From the NCBI GenBank assembly GCA_963920705.1, contig CAWUCO010000180.1:62001-126000 (forward strand): a stretch of DNA of 64,000 nucleotides, read 5' to 3'. A program made the translations under genes and the position numbers. Source of the DNA: Odiellus spinosus. Lineage: Eukaryota > Arthropoda > Arachnida > Opiliones > Phalangiidae. Under the pieces are notes generated by a model. It was not told where the DNA came from. It saw only the letters and a program-made list of their open reading frames with translations, and searched no databases. This document shows, in pieces, positions 8,860-21,110 of this stretch; positions within the stretch are counted from its first letter, which is position 1; every line of letters starts with the position of its first letter.

Positions 8860-11311
8860 TTAGTCCGAATCACTGTCCGACTCTACCATGGACATTTTCG
8901 GAAGGTTTGCGCACTCTTCGGTACACATGCAAGCGTCAGTGCACTCTAATACATTTTTGGGGCAAGAACAATTCCCCTTGCATGAGCTCTTGCAGGCACA
9001 TTTTAAAAATTCCAGAATGACCTCTGGGGCTGGAAGCTGTTAATTTCATGTCATTTTCCCACCCGAAATATAGTGAAGACGGAATGTCAGGTTCCCTGTA
9101 TTTTGAACATTTCCAAATCATAGTCATGTAATGAGCCCTTAAGATGTGTGGCCTCATTGCGCCTCTTGTGGAGGGAAGATTTTCCCCTTGCAAACCGCTG
9201 GATGAGTATAGTTTACAGCGAAAATCTTCAACGCTCTTCTCTTCCATCTTTGAATTATATAATTTACAGAGATATCGTAGAAGATTGTCTTCAGTTTCTT
9301 GATTGCCTATGGCCGTTGATGCCCCAAGGCAAGAGAGCGCTTCAAGCATTTTGTCACCCCATTTTAGAATTTCTTTTATGGACTTTTCTTTAGAGCGGGC
9401 GAAAAACCATCCTGTCATATCATATCCAGTGAACGCGTGAAAACCAAGTGTGGCGTTGGCATGCATAATTCCAAGAGCTTTATGTATGGCTGATACTCGT
9501 AAAACCGTTTTTTTAATTTTCCACCTTTAATAAAGAAAGAACATTTTGGAAGAGAAGGTTAGAAGTATACCATAAGTAGCAACACATCGGTGTCAGGCGA
9601 TTCGATGAAGAGATTAGCTGATTTGTTTACTCGTAAAGCGTGCAAAATTAAAATAGTATCGGCTTCCTCGTGGGAATGAGTAGCGAGTGATGTATCCACA
9701 GGAGTGTTGCCTTTAGTGACTATTCCGTAAGATAAAAATAGTTTCTTGACACCTAGATTTGAAGCCTTTTTACTGTAATTGTGAATTCAGCCAGATACTG
9801 AGTCAGTTCGGACTTTGTGCGTATTGACGAAAATGTGAAGGATATGTGTGCTATCTTTTATGTGGTAGTAAGTAGATTTTTCGGTTCGCTTCCTTCTGGT
9901 TTGCTCCTTGAGGGAAGCCTCTTTGTAGGTACCAAAGATTAATCGTATTTCATCGTAACGGACTGACATTTTACCTATGATGCCAACAAACGTTTCTGCC
10001 AGATCCTTACAAGTTTTATTTTATCTGTTTTCTTCATTGATTGTACAGCCGCCATCCCATCTATTAAAAGTACATTGTGGGTACCTTCTTTTTCTGGCTC
10101 TTCCAATCCATTATAGAGGTACTTTCTGGCTAAAGGATCAACATCTTCCTTCGCATTTCTTGTCTCTCTCCAATTCTTCTTTAACCATTTCCAATGTGAA
10201 GGATTCTAAAACATGCACAGCTTTCGCTTTATCGTTCGGCAAGAGAAGAGAACCATCGCCAGCGTACAATGCACGTGGAAAAGCCCCAAACTCAAGCCTT
10301 CACTTTATGGGTCATGAGATTACGAAGGTCGGTGGTTTGAATTAGGAAAGGGTCACAGTGAGACGCTTAAACGTTTCGAAGCTTGTAAACGTTTTCATCG
10401 ATCTGTTTCGACTTTCTGCCGGAACTATCATGATGTTTATTTCTTTCGAACTGTCAGCTATACCGAAACGAGATTCGAAATCTGATACCAAGTCAGTAAG
10501 CATAGGAGATATTGTAAAAAAACGTTGAAGGGCATCTGCTTTCTGGTTATTCCGGTGATACCACCGTTTACTTTAAGGCGACGGTTTTCGTGCTCAATCG
10601 CATGATCGGGACCAATAGAAGTAAATGGAACGTTATGTTTACTAACACTTCAATAACCTTTTCTATGTTCTTGCCAAACCTTTGGTTATTTGCTTTCAGT
10701 TCCCTGCATAGTGAAAAGGTATAATGTAGCAATCTTGCATAGTTCAAATAATCATGGGCGAAAAAATATTTAATTATATTTTGAGTTAACCTCAGGTGTA
10801 ATTAAGATCAGCGTTGCGAGTAGCGCGGATAAAGTCCATGATTGATAAAAATTGTCTCATGTAATTGAGAACAAATTCCGTAACTATAGTCGAATTGGTT
10901 TTTGAAGTGGCTATTTCCTTTAAAAGAGTGCCCTTGATCGCGAGAGAGGCAATGGTTGCCTTCAAGTACTCGCTACAATTATTCTCCTTCCTTTCCATTT
11001 GGTAAGAATATCTAATTTCAGACGCTAAAATTTTTAATAGTTTCAGATTCAACTGGATCCTTTTTCAATACCCAAGATTTGTATAATTCGTATAGAGCGA
11101 GGGTCGTTATCGTATGAGCATCTATGCATCGATACAAATGGCGCCTAGTCAAAGTTCGGGTCACTGTAGCGGCAGAGTACATCCCTGATTCAACCCAGGC
11201 TTGATCAATACCACTTCCTTCAATATATTTTCCAAGCGCCGCGAAGGCCCAAAAAACAAAGTGCAGCTGGTTTGTAGGTAGGTGAGCGGTTTGCGAAACA
11301 GCGTTTCCCAC
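8860..11311 (-). pseudogene. Degraded copy of an uncharacterised multicopy metazoan protein family (HAFTG/HEEADT type)
   Basis: Reading the minus strand in several frames gives a collinear protein. First is a W-V-E-S-G-M-Y / C-I-D-A-H segment (11311-11018), then YDEIRLIFGTYKEASLKEQT (about 9960-9900). SHEEADTILILHALRV and IESPDTDVLLLMVYF (about 9670-9540) come next, followed by LGFHAFTGYDMTGWFFARSK (about 9445-9385). A Cys-rich tail (C-x-C-x3-C-x3-C-x-C, about 9010-8910) ends in an acidic Ser-Asp tail and a stop at 8860-8862. I remember this motif order from numerous repetitive, unnamed proteins in arthropod and cnidarian genomes. The function is unknown. At least three frameshifts or stops make this copy a pseudogene. 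The conserved acidic motifs are compatible with a PIN/FEN-like nuclease fold, but that is only inference. Confidence 0.7.
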
Positions 11312-11321
11312 TTCAGCGTCT

Positions 11322-11613
11322 CATCATGTGAATTGTTAAAGGGGTGCTCCATAAACTAAGTACACTACACCCCCGCCAATCCATGCGACTAATCATTTGT
11401 CCGCGTAAGTGCCGCACGTGAAACCACGCCCGGAACAGGAAGCAAGGCCAATGAGCGAGAACCGAAGAACCCCAGACCCGTGCTCCCGCACACACGTGCC
11501 GAGGGACTAAGGCAGCAGAAGGAAAGGTATATGGCTTGGCGACCAGAACCCACACAGCAGTGCCATACGGCCCCTATTATGTAACCGTGACCCAACAAGA
11601 CCGGCTCAATGGC
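11322..11613 (-). mobile_element. GC-rich SINE-like element, 5'-truncated copy
   Basis: On the minus strand it matches the copies at 52966-53424 and 27168-27771 (shared GGCGGGGGTGTAGTGTAC, GTGGTTTCACGTGCGGCAC) and ends with the family's ...TGATG tail. It stops short at its 5' side compared with the 53-kb copy. Short open frames inside (for example 11313-11555) are not genes. Confidence 0.75.
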
Positions 11614-12335
11614 AGAGTGTGCGGCAAAATATTTTTGGACAATTAAAACCGTAGGTACAAGTACTTCTATTGGAACGTGTGGCTTCCTCCTAAAAGATTT
11701 TGGGGAAACATTTCAAAGGCATCACATTGCGTCGATAATCAAAGTAGAAGGCTGGATATTAGGCTAGAATTCAATATTTTACTTGAAAAAAGGTTTTAAA
11801 ATAATCCATAGAGTTAGATAGCTAGATTGGCAGGAAACTCTTTAACAACGAGATATCAAATTCCTCGATGCTTGTTAAACGTAGGCTACTTTCCTAGAAA
11901 AATTAAAGATTTGTAGCTTTATCAAGAGCAACGGGTTTTGGGTTTAATGAATTTAAAGGAGCTTGGTTAAAAATAATTTCGTAAGATCTTGTTGGTTATA
12001 AAGCCTTATTTTTACTCTCAATTAATTAAATAATCATTTTAGTCATTGATAACTGTAATGTTTTCGCTAAAACTTTTTCCATGACCTTTGACATTGACAT
12101 TTCTCTAAAATACGTCACTTAACTAAATAATTAACAAGTACAAATTAATGCAGGAGTAAAGATAATCACAAACCTATTTGACTACTATTTTGTCGTCTGT
12201 TAAATTCTTCTTGTCCTCCAAACATTCAAACTGAAATGGGGAACAGAAAGCGCGTAAGCTAAAGGGTATTTCCCTGATAATACTCTATTAATTGGAATGT
12301 TTTAGGTGTTTAAATTTACTTATTAAGTTTGGTCA
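11614..12335. other. AT-rich stretch, no supported gene
   Basis: I see no open frame of note or repeat ends here. Confidence 0.5.
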
Positions 12336-12683
12336 GAAGCCGATGAAACCCTCCTTTGAAGTCTACTACTCTAATGTTCCATATAGCGCTCCTCTCTGTA
12401 TGGGTAAAATTCACAATTTTACGAGATTGGAGGGGTCCTACTTCATGCCCCCTGTCTACGGAAAATTTTAAATTCTCTCTCTCCACGAAGGACGACGTTT
12501 TTTTTTTTTTTTTTTTTTTTTGACGAACTCCAAGGCTGCTAGAGATTCGCTCGACGAACTCCCGCTCCGAATATATCTGCCGTTAGGAGGCGTACGAATC
12601 GCGCTTTTTGAAAATAACCCATACAGAGATGGGTAGACAAGACCCGGGAGTAATAGACTTCAAAGGAGGGTTTCATAGGCTTC
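12336..12683. mobile_element. Short TIR element of the GAAGCC family (copy 1)
   Basis: It starts GAAGCCGATGAAACCCTCC and ends with the inverse GGAGGGTTTCATAGGCTTC. The interior includes a poly-T run of 23 near 12500. Other copies lie at 15803, 17127, 57233 and 61577. No coding capacity, so non-autonomous. Confidence 0.7.
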
Positions 12684-13004
12684 TGGTTTGGTTAAGTTTG
12701 AATCTAAGTGAAGTAGAAATTCGAAGCAATCAAATGAACCCAACGGTTCCTGCCTTCAACAGACGGTACATATATGTTTTGTAAAGGCGTCGCTAGCACC
12801 ATCTAGCGACGTTTTTACCAGATTATTTATAACGCTGTAATATTTCGTGGTTGAGGTGTTTTTTTAAATATTTACAATGAACGTTAACTTTCTCATAGAA
12901 TAAGGATTTTAATATTAGGGCATTACAAGCGCTTTTGAAAGCTGCAATAATGTGATTGGCCCGAATTTATACTTCACTTACATTCAAACTTAACCAAACT
13001 TCAG
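12684..13004. mobile_element. MITE with 40-bp terminal inverted repeats (GTTTGGTTAAG type)
   Basis: The ends read GTTTGGTTAAGTTTGAAT and its reverse complement ATTCAAACTTAACCAAAC. The similarity continues inward to a total of about 40 bp (AAGTGAAGTA.AAATTCG). It carries no protein. The partner in arm 2 (61190-61510) has lost one end at a junction with other sequence. Confidence 0.75.
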
Positions 13005-13159
13005 AAAAATTGTGAAAAAATGACGAATACGTTATTTGACACGGTGATTCCGAAAACAAATTCTAAGACTCTTCATTTTTAACTCCATGTGTCCCTTTAA
13101 ACAAATTTAGCGTCAGAAAGGCATGTTATTTTTTATATCGGAATTTCTTTTCACGGCTA

Positions 13160-13950
13160 TAGAGACCTGCCCGATGTCCGGTCCAATTGGAGCGGACCAG
13201 GCCGGGCTTTTAAAATTTTTAAATTTACCAGGCCGGACCGGGCTTCATAATTTTTTTATTTAACGGGCCGGGTCGGGCTTTAATTTTGATTTCAAAACTC
13301 GGGCTGGGCCGGGTTGGGCTTGGACGGTTTCCCCTTTACATCAAATGAAAGCATATCAGCTTATAACAACAAATGTGACATTGGGACAAACTATTAGTAT
13401 AATTAATTAATAATACACGAATTCAATTCATTTATGTTTTGATGATATGAAAAAGATACCAACTGTCAACTGCGCTTAATTTGGTTATTTTGTTCCTAGT
13501 TGACTAACAGTCCAACTTCCCATGTTCCCACGCCAAAGCCTCTCGGCTCTCGCTCTACTACTCCTACACCTATAAAGTTCACCAAATTTACGCGGGGCCC
13601 TCCCCCGCTGTTCTCATTCTGTCTCACTCAGTTACTTTCCCCCTAGACTAGAAGTTTCTATTCCTAGCCTCATATAGTTTTAGTTTTGTTTTACGTAAGC
13701 CACATTTATTTTTCGGGCCTAGGCCGGACCGGGCCTACAACTCAGCAATTCCAATCGGGCAGGGCCGGACCGGGCTTCAACTCCAAAAATACCAATCGGA
13801 CCGGGCCTATAACCTCAGATTTTCTAATCGGGCCGGACCGGGCCTACAATTCCGCAATTCCAATCATGCCGGGCCGGGTTTCGGGCCTTTTTCATTGCTA
13901 TATCCCGGGCTCGGCTCGGGCCTGAAAAAGTCGGCATGTGCAGGTGTCTG
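13160..13950. mobile_element. hAT-like non-autonomous element, GGGCCGG-rich
   Basis: It is flanked by the 8-bp duplication CACGGCTA (13152-13159 and 13951-13958) and has imperfect terminal inverted repeats (TAGAGACCTGCCCGATG against CAGACACCTGCACATGC). Eight-base duplications are typical of hAT elements. Sub-terminal clusters of GGGCCGGACCGGGC-like words occur at both ends. The 79-codon frame at 13686 is a by-product. The arm 2 copy is at 60254-61042. Confidence 0.85.
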
Positions 13951-15802
13951 CACGGCTATTTATTTTAAGTTGGCATATTTTGTTCATTGAGTTCGAAGTT
14001 TACCATTTTCTCATATTACTATTAACCTTTAGAAAGAGCTACAATTTTAATCTATGGTGTAGCTGCTTTTGTCTGAAATCAACATTTATCTGTTACAATA
14101 GGTTTATTGTAAGTGTTAACTCTATTAGGAATTATTTCAGAGTATATTTCACTAATGGCGAATTTCATAAGGCCACTCGCGAAGTGCCCCGATTCTCCTC
14201 GATTTTGCCCTCGATCGATCTTGAGCATACAGTAGTGTTAAATGAACTCACCCGTGGCCGTGTTAATCCTAGAACCTTCCTCTTACATGGCACTCACTCT
14301 ACCATTGAAGTAGAGTTAACGGCACGAAACTCCAACTGATGTTTACCACAGGGAGGTCTTCGATATGGCCAATGTAATTCCAGTTGTTAGGTAGGACGGA
14401 AAAATGTGGGCCTTAATTCGAACAGTGATCCAACATCTTTATAGGACACATTATCTGTTACGCGTACCAGATATTGCGCAAATAAGCGGATAAATTCCAT
14501 CATTTGTTTATTGAATATCATTTTAACTATTTTTCCGAGTTATCTATTCAAACTGATTCCACCTTTTTGACCAGATATTTACCGGTTAGCCTATACTCAA
14601 ACGGATAACTGACAGTTTAATTATAATTCTATTATTTTCGGTGAAATAATACGCATTTACTTGACAATAGATCTAATTCTACGCTACTATTCATTTAAAA
14701 TAGCGTTTCACAGTTGACTGGCAAATAGAAACGACTATCCTTTTCTCGCAGATAGATTAAAAATCCGTTTATCCAATTCAGAACCGGTTAAACTTTCAGT
14801 TTTATCTCGGGACCTAGCCGCATTTAGGAGCGCTAATCTCGGGTTTGAACATTGAAATATCTGTCAAGCCCTAATGACCCCGATAATTTGATTAGATAAC
14901 TAATCATAAATGGAGCAGTGTAACGTATCTTTTAAAAATATTTTATCCAATCGGAATCAGATCAACGAAAATCAACTGTTCCGCGGCTGCTCTCCCAAAA
15001 ATAGAGTGAAAATTTTTTTTCTCGAAAACTCTGACTCGCCTTCTGAAATATAAACATATCGCGTGGTCTATTTACTCTAAACCAAAAAGTGCAATTACAA
15101 TTAAATTATATTCATATATAAACTAGGCTCTAGTTATAGTAAAAGGTTAAAACTTTAACCAACACTCGCCAATATACAGAAGTGCAGGAAATGTCACTAG
15201 ATCCATTTACTACTGATATTGAAAATAAAATGAAAGGGGTGGTTCAAACACATGCGTGACTTTTCCCACAAAAGGAGAAAAGGAAACGCAAAAAGTAATT
15301 CGATATAAAAAGAATAGAACGGTTCGACTCGTGGAATAAAAAAATTGTCTCCGAACGTGTACTAATAAATTCTGACGGAACCGCTTACATTAGGCCACGA
15401 TCGAGAGCCGCGGCTGGAGTGCAAAAAGGAGAAACAATTACATGGACATGCCATATATATAAAGTAAATGAATTCAATTTCGTAATCGAATTTATCGTTG
15501 CATGGCACAACTATCTACCGTGTCAATAGAAATAAAATTCTTAAGGAGGATAAAAATATCATAATTACCAACGGTGTTGTTTCGAAATTGAACTGTCGTG
15601 GCAGTAAAACAAAATGAAGGAGGGAGGGGGAAGAAGGGGAAAGAAGGGGGAGATCGCTGGATTTAAAATGTAATTCTGAACAACGAGGGCTGTCGGCGGA
15701 GAGACTAGTGACATCTATCGAGTAAAACCTGACCTAAAAAGGTCCACGTTGAAGAGATGGTCCACTAAGCCTTGGATTATAATTTATAAATGCTCATTTA
15801 AA

Positions 15803-16145
15803 TGACTCCTTTGAAGTCTATTACTCCCGGGTCTTGTCTACCCATCTCGGTATGTGTTAGTCTCAAAAATCGCGATTCGTACGCCTCCTAAGGGTAGATA
15901 TTTTCGGAGCGGGAGTTCGTCCAGCGAATATCTCTAGCAATTTTGGATTTCGTCAACCAAACGTCGTCGTATGTGGAAAGAGAGAATTTCCAATTTTCCG
16001 TAGACAGGGATATGAAGTAGGACCCCTCCGATCTCGTAAAATTGGGAACCTAATTAGAATTTTTCTCTAGAAAAATTCTGTTATCTGTGGCTCTAGTTTT
16101 CCGTTTGGGCTGTATTAACTCCAAAGGGGAAATAACATAGGCTTC
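15803..16145. mobile_element. GAAGCC-family element (copy 2)
   Basis: It runs from CTCCTTTGAAGTCTATTACTC to CATAGGCTTC and lacks the first dozen bases. It is an inverted copy of 17127-17481, forming with it a 0.35-kb-armed palindrome around 16150-17120. It is absent from the equivalent place in arm 2. Confidence 0.75.
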
Positions 16146-16918
16146 CAAGATCCGAGATTCTTATACATTAGCTACGTTCACACTTGACACTTTGGAACCG
16201 TTTTCAGACATTTCAAATATAAATAAAACAAAAATAATTACCATATTCGTCTTTTGTTAAAGATATAGTAGTTTTACTAAACTAACCGATGAAACATTTT
16301 ATGGCCTCTCTTTCTCTCTTTTCACTATACTCTGCCGCTTATTTCACTTCCGAAATTCAGCGGGTATAAAGGTAAAGGGGTGTGTTTTCTGATTCTCTAT
16401 CCCAGAATAAATATAGTGAACGGTCGCTTTTCAGCAGCTTGTAGGGAGTTTATAAGCGGGATGGTTAACCGCCTGACGATGTGTTCATTGGCTAGAGTTG
16501 GAACCATACGGAATTTCAACGCGTACGAGCTTAGCGTCATAGCAATGATAGAGCTTGAAGATATAGCCTTTTTTGCCTAAGCGGGCTGTCTAAGCGTGCA
16601 GTGCAAATACTCTATGGCCGTTTATGCACTAGCTAGAGGCAACTGTAATTTCAACGCGTGCAAAGCGAGTGACTATTATGTATACCATAGATTTAAAATT
16701 AATTTTACTTTATATTAAAGCCTTATTTTGGAAAAAAAAGGTCAAAAGCTCACACATCGACATATAATTAAACTAAATCACTCAAAAAAAGAAAACAAAG
16801 AGATTCCAAATTAGAGATCGGCCTTTCCGATCGACGACTCTAGGTACAGACACACTGAACTTAAAAGTGTACCAAAAAAAGTGTCAAGGGTAATCCCATG
16901 AAATTTGAGCTTCCATAA

Positions 16919-17103
16919 TAGCTACGTTCACACTACAGACTTTGAAACCGTTTTGAACCGTTTTGGAAAGGTCAAATGATAAAATTTTGGGGTCACCCTT
17001 GTAGATCTTCGATCTAGAAACAAAATTAAAATCTTAAAAAGTCGATTTGAACATTCGAAACGGTTTGAAAACGGTTCCAAAGTGTCAAGTGTGAACGTAG
17101 CTA
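16919..17103. mobile_element. 185-bp MITE with TAGCTACGTTCACAC ends
   Basis: Terminal inverted repeats TAGCTACGTTCACACT and its complement continue imperfectly through ACTTTG.AACCGTTTT. There is no coding capacity. A half copy lies at 16166 and an arm 2 copy at 57633-57807. The superfamily is unclear: if the first TA is the duplication it would fit Tc1/mariner. Confidence 0.75.
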
Positions 17104-17126
17104 ATGTATAAGAATCTCGGATCTTG

Positions 17127-17481
17127 GAAGCCTATGTTATTTCCCCTTTGGAGTTTATACAGCCCAAACGGAAAACTAGAGCCACAGATAACAGAATTTT
17201 TCTAGAGAAAAATTCTAATTAGGTTCCCAATTTTACGAGATCGGAGGGGTCCTACTTCTTACCCCTGTCTACGGAAAATTGGAAATTCTCTCTTTCCACA
17301 TACGACGACGTTTGGTTGACGAACTCCAAAATTGCTAGAGATATTCGCTGGACGAACTCCCGCTCCGAAAACATCTACCCTTAGGAGGCGTACGAATCGC
17401 GATTTTTGAGACTAACCCATACCGAGATGGGTAGACAAGACCCGGGAGTAATAGACTTCAAAGGAGGGTTTCATCGGCTTC
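17127..17481. mobile_element. GAAGCC-family element (copy 3)
   Basis: GAAGCCTATGTTATTTCCCC opens it and GGAGGGTTTCATCGGCTTC closes it: the two ends are related inverted repeats of about 29 bp. Confidence 0.75.
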
Positions 17482-17537
17482 AGCATGCACTTATATCATC
17501 GACTCCCGCTTATTAGAAATACGATTCCGCCTCAGTT

Positions 17538-18979
17538 CAGGGGCGTAACAACTAGAGGGCAATGCCAATCTTGCCCCCTGCAATAAATTCTTTTGCCCCC
17601 TGCAATGTCGAACTTGCCCCATGCAAAATGTTTAGATTGCCCTCTCCAAAACTTATAGACTGCTCCTCCGAAATGTTTAGATTTTGTGGAGTAAAACATT
17701 TTCCCTGCTAAACACCCAATAATTATTTAAAAAATAGTTCTAATTATCCTATATTGGTAGAAATAATTTATATCAAAATCGTGTAGCTCTAAACATGTAT
17801 TTCTTTGGATACTACTAGACCTAGTATGCTCATATAATTTTTTTTTACTGTTATTAAAAAACACCGTAGTATAAAGAGTTGGCTACTCATCGGCTAAGAC
17901 CGCAGAAAAACTACTAAGGTTAGCCTTTAAAGTTGTCAAAATATAATACACAGATATTCCCACGCTTCGCTTTAATCGCTTAAAATAAAACAATATGTAC
18001 ACTTCAAAAACATAATGACCAAAACTAAAATTAAATGTTAAAAACTAACTCCCGAACCTCAGCCCTGACTAGACTAAACTGGCCGTTGGGCTGTTGCGAG
18101 AATTCTCTACGTTAACGTTTTAACTTAAGTAGCGTCTAAAAAAGAAAACTGACGGAGTATATTGCGGACATAAAATCAAAATATGAAGGTAAATACAAAA
18201 TATGGGCCTTTACACAAAATTTGTTGACCAACTTGACCATGGTGAATAACGTATAATAATAATAACAAAAAAATTAAAGAGTCAGCTACTGCATAATTAA
18301 AAGAAACAGTTTATTATATGGATATGAGAGCTTTCGGACCTACTAGAGTAGTGTTGAAGTTCGAGTGATAACGAGATCTTATTAAAAAAATTAATTTACC
18401 TTCGTCCGTTTATTTTTTCTTTACATTATTTTGTATATTTATACCTTGTTATTAATGTTTATTTTTACTGCACTCTCTAGTTCGATATGTAATCGCGTTG
18501 TTCGAATATTTTCGCTAATAAACAATTATCGTGTTAATCAGTTTTTATTATTGCTTCCGAAATCTCGATGGCTTAATTAAACCTCAACAAGTAGCGACTC
18601 TCATTTCAATCCCATTCTACTCAAACATTACAAAATTTACAAAAATAACAAATATACGTCCGAAAGCACTCCTGAAAACGTTTATTTAATAAACTGTTTA
18701 TTTTGAACCACGGAGTAGCTGTCTCTATTCTAGTGATTTGAAAATAATTCTTCAATACTTGGGGCTGTACAATACTTTTGGTTAGGACTAGGACGTATGT
18801 ATTTGAAAAATGAAAATACCTTTTAGTGTAAAAAGAAAATTATGTTATTTGCCCCCCCCCCTCCCATCTGAAATAGTTATGCATTTGAAAATAAATTTCT
18901 ATGTAGGAAAAAATTCAAAAAAATTATCACATTTGCGGATTTTGCTCCCTCCAATCTGAAAAACGTTCCAACGCCCCTG
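17538..18979. mobile_element. hAT-like non-autonomous element, 1442 bp
   Basis: It begins CAGGGGCGTAACA and ends ACGCCCCTG, bounded by the 8-bp duplication CCTCAGTT (17530-17537 and 18980-18987). CAGGGGCGTA is a typical hAT terminus. Sub-terminal repeats of GCCCCCTGCAAT type occur at 17570-17640. No transposase frame is present. The arm 2 copy is at 55716-57176 with the same duplication. Confidence 0.9.
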
Positions 18980-18987
18980 CCTCAGTT

Positions 18988-20065
18988 CTTGAATCCAAAT
19001 GTACCACGCTCTATTGGGATAAACATTTTATTACAGACAATACAATTGATTACAATCGTCCAGATATCATTTTGGTTGACAAACTTTCTGGGCACACCAC
19101 CCTAATTGATAACGCGGTCCCGTTGAACCAAAATATACAGAAAACAAACTGACAAAATAAATAAATATAGCAATTTATGTATAGAAATTCAACGTATTTG
19201 GAAGAAAAATAAGTCCGTACAATCCCGATTAAGATTTCAGCAACTGGGGTTGTTTCCAGAAACCCAAAACCTAATCTAGAAAAACTGGGCTTAAGCACTT
19301 GCCTTTTGAAGAATATGCAGAAAAGCTTGATCCTCCAATGCTGCCACATATCCCGCCTTTCCTACAAGGAATGGCTTTGGGTGAATTCCTCCGCCACAAT
19401 ATCACCGTGTAGAGCTGAGTAATTAACAATGAGATAAAAATCATAATAATAATTCAATCCAATTTTAAAGCTAGGTTCCCACTTGCCCGAAAATGACGAC
19501 CGAAAACGTCAGCTCTGCGTCAAAAAAAAAGCTCTTACGCAGAGCCTCTGCGTCAAGATTTTCGTTTGGTTCACACATACGACCGAATTAAACCGAAAAG
19601 CGTCACGTGGGAGGCCGCCTCGAGGAAAGAGCGCCTAGCGGCCTAGGCAGCGGCCAGCGGAGCAGCCTAAGCTACGGTGAACGAGGCTTAGCGATATTTT
19701 CCACTATTTGACTTATGAAAACCTGTATTAGTAAATCTTCGGAGATAATTAGTACCCTATTGGTAATAAATTATACAATGCTTTCATATAATATGTACAA
19801 AAGATATTCTAATATTGAAAGCGGAAGAATTTGGATGAGAAACCTTTTTAAACGAAGGCATGCCATGGTATTACTATTCCGCCAAGCGACATAGGGCCTA
19901 GGAAGCGACCTAGGCCGTAGCTACGGCGACCATGATGATACGAGAAGGATGTGCTAGCCCAATGAAATAACTATTTAAAGGGGTGGGCAAGCTCGTGAGG
20001 TTAACTAACCTAACATAAAAAGTTACAAGAGGGACAAGCGAGTTGAAGGGATTAAATAAATTAAA
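18988..20065. other. Inner part of arm 1, no gene
   Basis: No supported gene; the 99-codon minus frame at 19050-19349 is broken in arm 2. An inverted pair around 19530-19560 (AGCTCTTACGCAGAGCCTCTG) gives a short hairpin. Confidence 0.5.
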
Positions 20066-20840
20066 CTTATTATACAAAAACGTTGAAGGGACAGAAATTA
20101 TAAATTCACAGTGAAAGAAATATGAAAGTCACAGTCTAAGAAATCATAAAGCTATAATTATAATAATTAATATGAATAAAAAATTTACAAAAAAATGACG
20201 TATAAATTCGGCCTGTCGAAACTTTTACTTACGTAGATTTAATGATTAGAAACGTTATAAAGAGGCGAATGTTTCCTTTTACTAACTGAAAACTGCAACC
20301 ATCGCCATTCGATATCACCACTCTAGAGTCTAGAAGAAGGGAAAAAGTAAGAGTCAACTAAACTTTAGTAGCTGTCAGATGACGATAACACGCGAGTAAA
20401 GGTTTGTTAGTGTATTCCCCGTGGAGAAACATGTTTAAAAATCAAGAGACTCATCTAAACAGCAACCCCTCTTAAGATAATATAATTCTCCACCCTAACA
20501 ACTAAACATTTTAAAAACGCGGGCAGGAACTATTTGGTATTATGCTATTCTACCTTTCCACGCATAGATGGCTTTTAGTTACCCTTACCAAGAGTGAATT
20601 CTACAACAGAATGACTTCTGCATAATTAAAAATTTCGATAGGCCGAATTTATACGTAATTTTTTTATAAATTTTTTTATTCATATTAATTATTATAATTA
20701 TAGCTTTATGATTTCTTAGACTGTGACTTTCATATTTCTTTCACTGTGAATTTATAATTTCTGTCCCTTCGCGGGTTTGAAATTCTTAACTATAAATGCA
20801 CTTTTTTGAAGTGCGAAGCAAAACAACGTTTTTGTATAAT
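20066..20840. mobile_element. Foldback element with about 140-bp inverted ends
   Basis: GAAGGGACAGAAATTATAAA at 20085 runs to about 20222 and is mirrored at about 20630-20770. The outer words TTATACAAAAACGTTG (20069) and CAACGTTTTTGTATAA (near 20823) are mirrored too, with about 46 extra bases on the right. The 400-bp centre has no open frame. Confidence 0.8.
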
Positions 20841-21110
20841 TTGTGTTTGCTTTTGGAAAAATTAAACACTAGTAAATCAATTAACCCATTTTATTTGGTG
20901 TTAGGTAATTAAAATGATAAATTTACAATTTTAAATTTAAATAATTTAATAAATATGATTATTACATATTGTACTAACTTTATAATTGTTGTTCTAAATT
21001 ATGGAGCCCTATAACTGTGGTTTAATATTAAATATATACTATGGTGCACGCGACATCTCTTTCTAATCTCGATCGCAGCACGTTATTCGATCTTTTTATA
21101 AGTAATTTGA
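20841..21110. other. AT-rich spacer
   Basis: No feature seen; the 66-codon frame at 21041 lies partly in the duplicated unit that follows. Confidence 0.45.

Larger units (their letters stand above)
12430..20065. repeat. Arm 1 of a 7-kb inverted duplication
   Basis: The sequence is matched in reverse order and orientation by 54655-61810, including the same nested hAT-like insertions with the same target duplications. Short spot comparisons suggest roughly 90-97% identity, with local replacements. The arms end at the word TTTAATTTATTTAATCCC (20065 / 54657) on the inner side and inside GAAGCC copies on the outer side. A 130-codon frame at 13959-14339 stays open in both arms, but no family is recognised. 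Confidence 0.9.

Noticed and set aside
12490-12525. Poly-T near 12500 and poly-A near 61740 as retrogene tails
   Set aside because: Both sit inside GAAGCC-family copies at the same place and are part of that element, not the end of a retrocopy.
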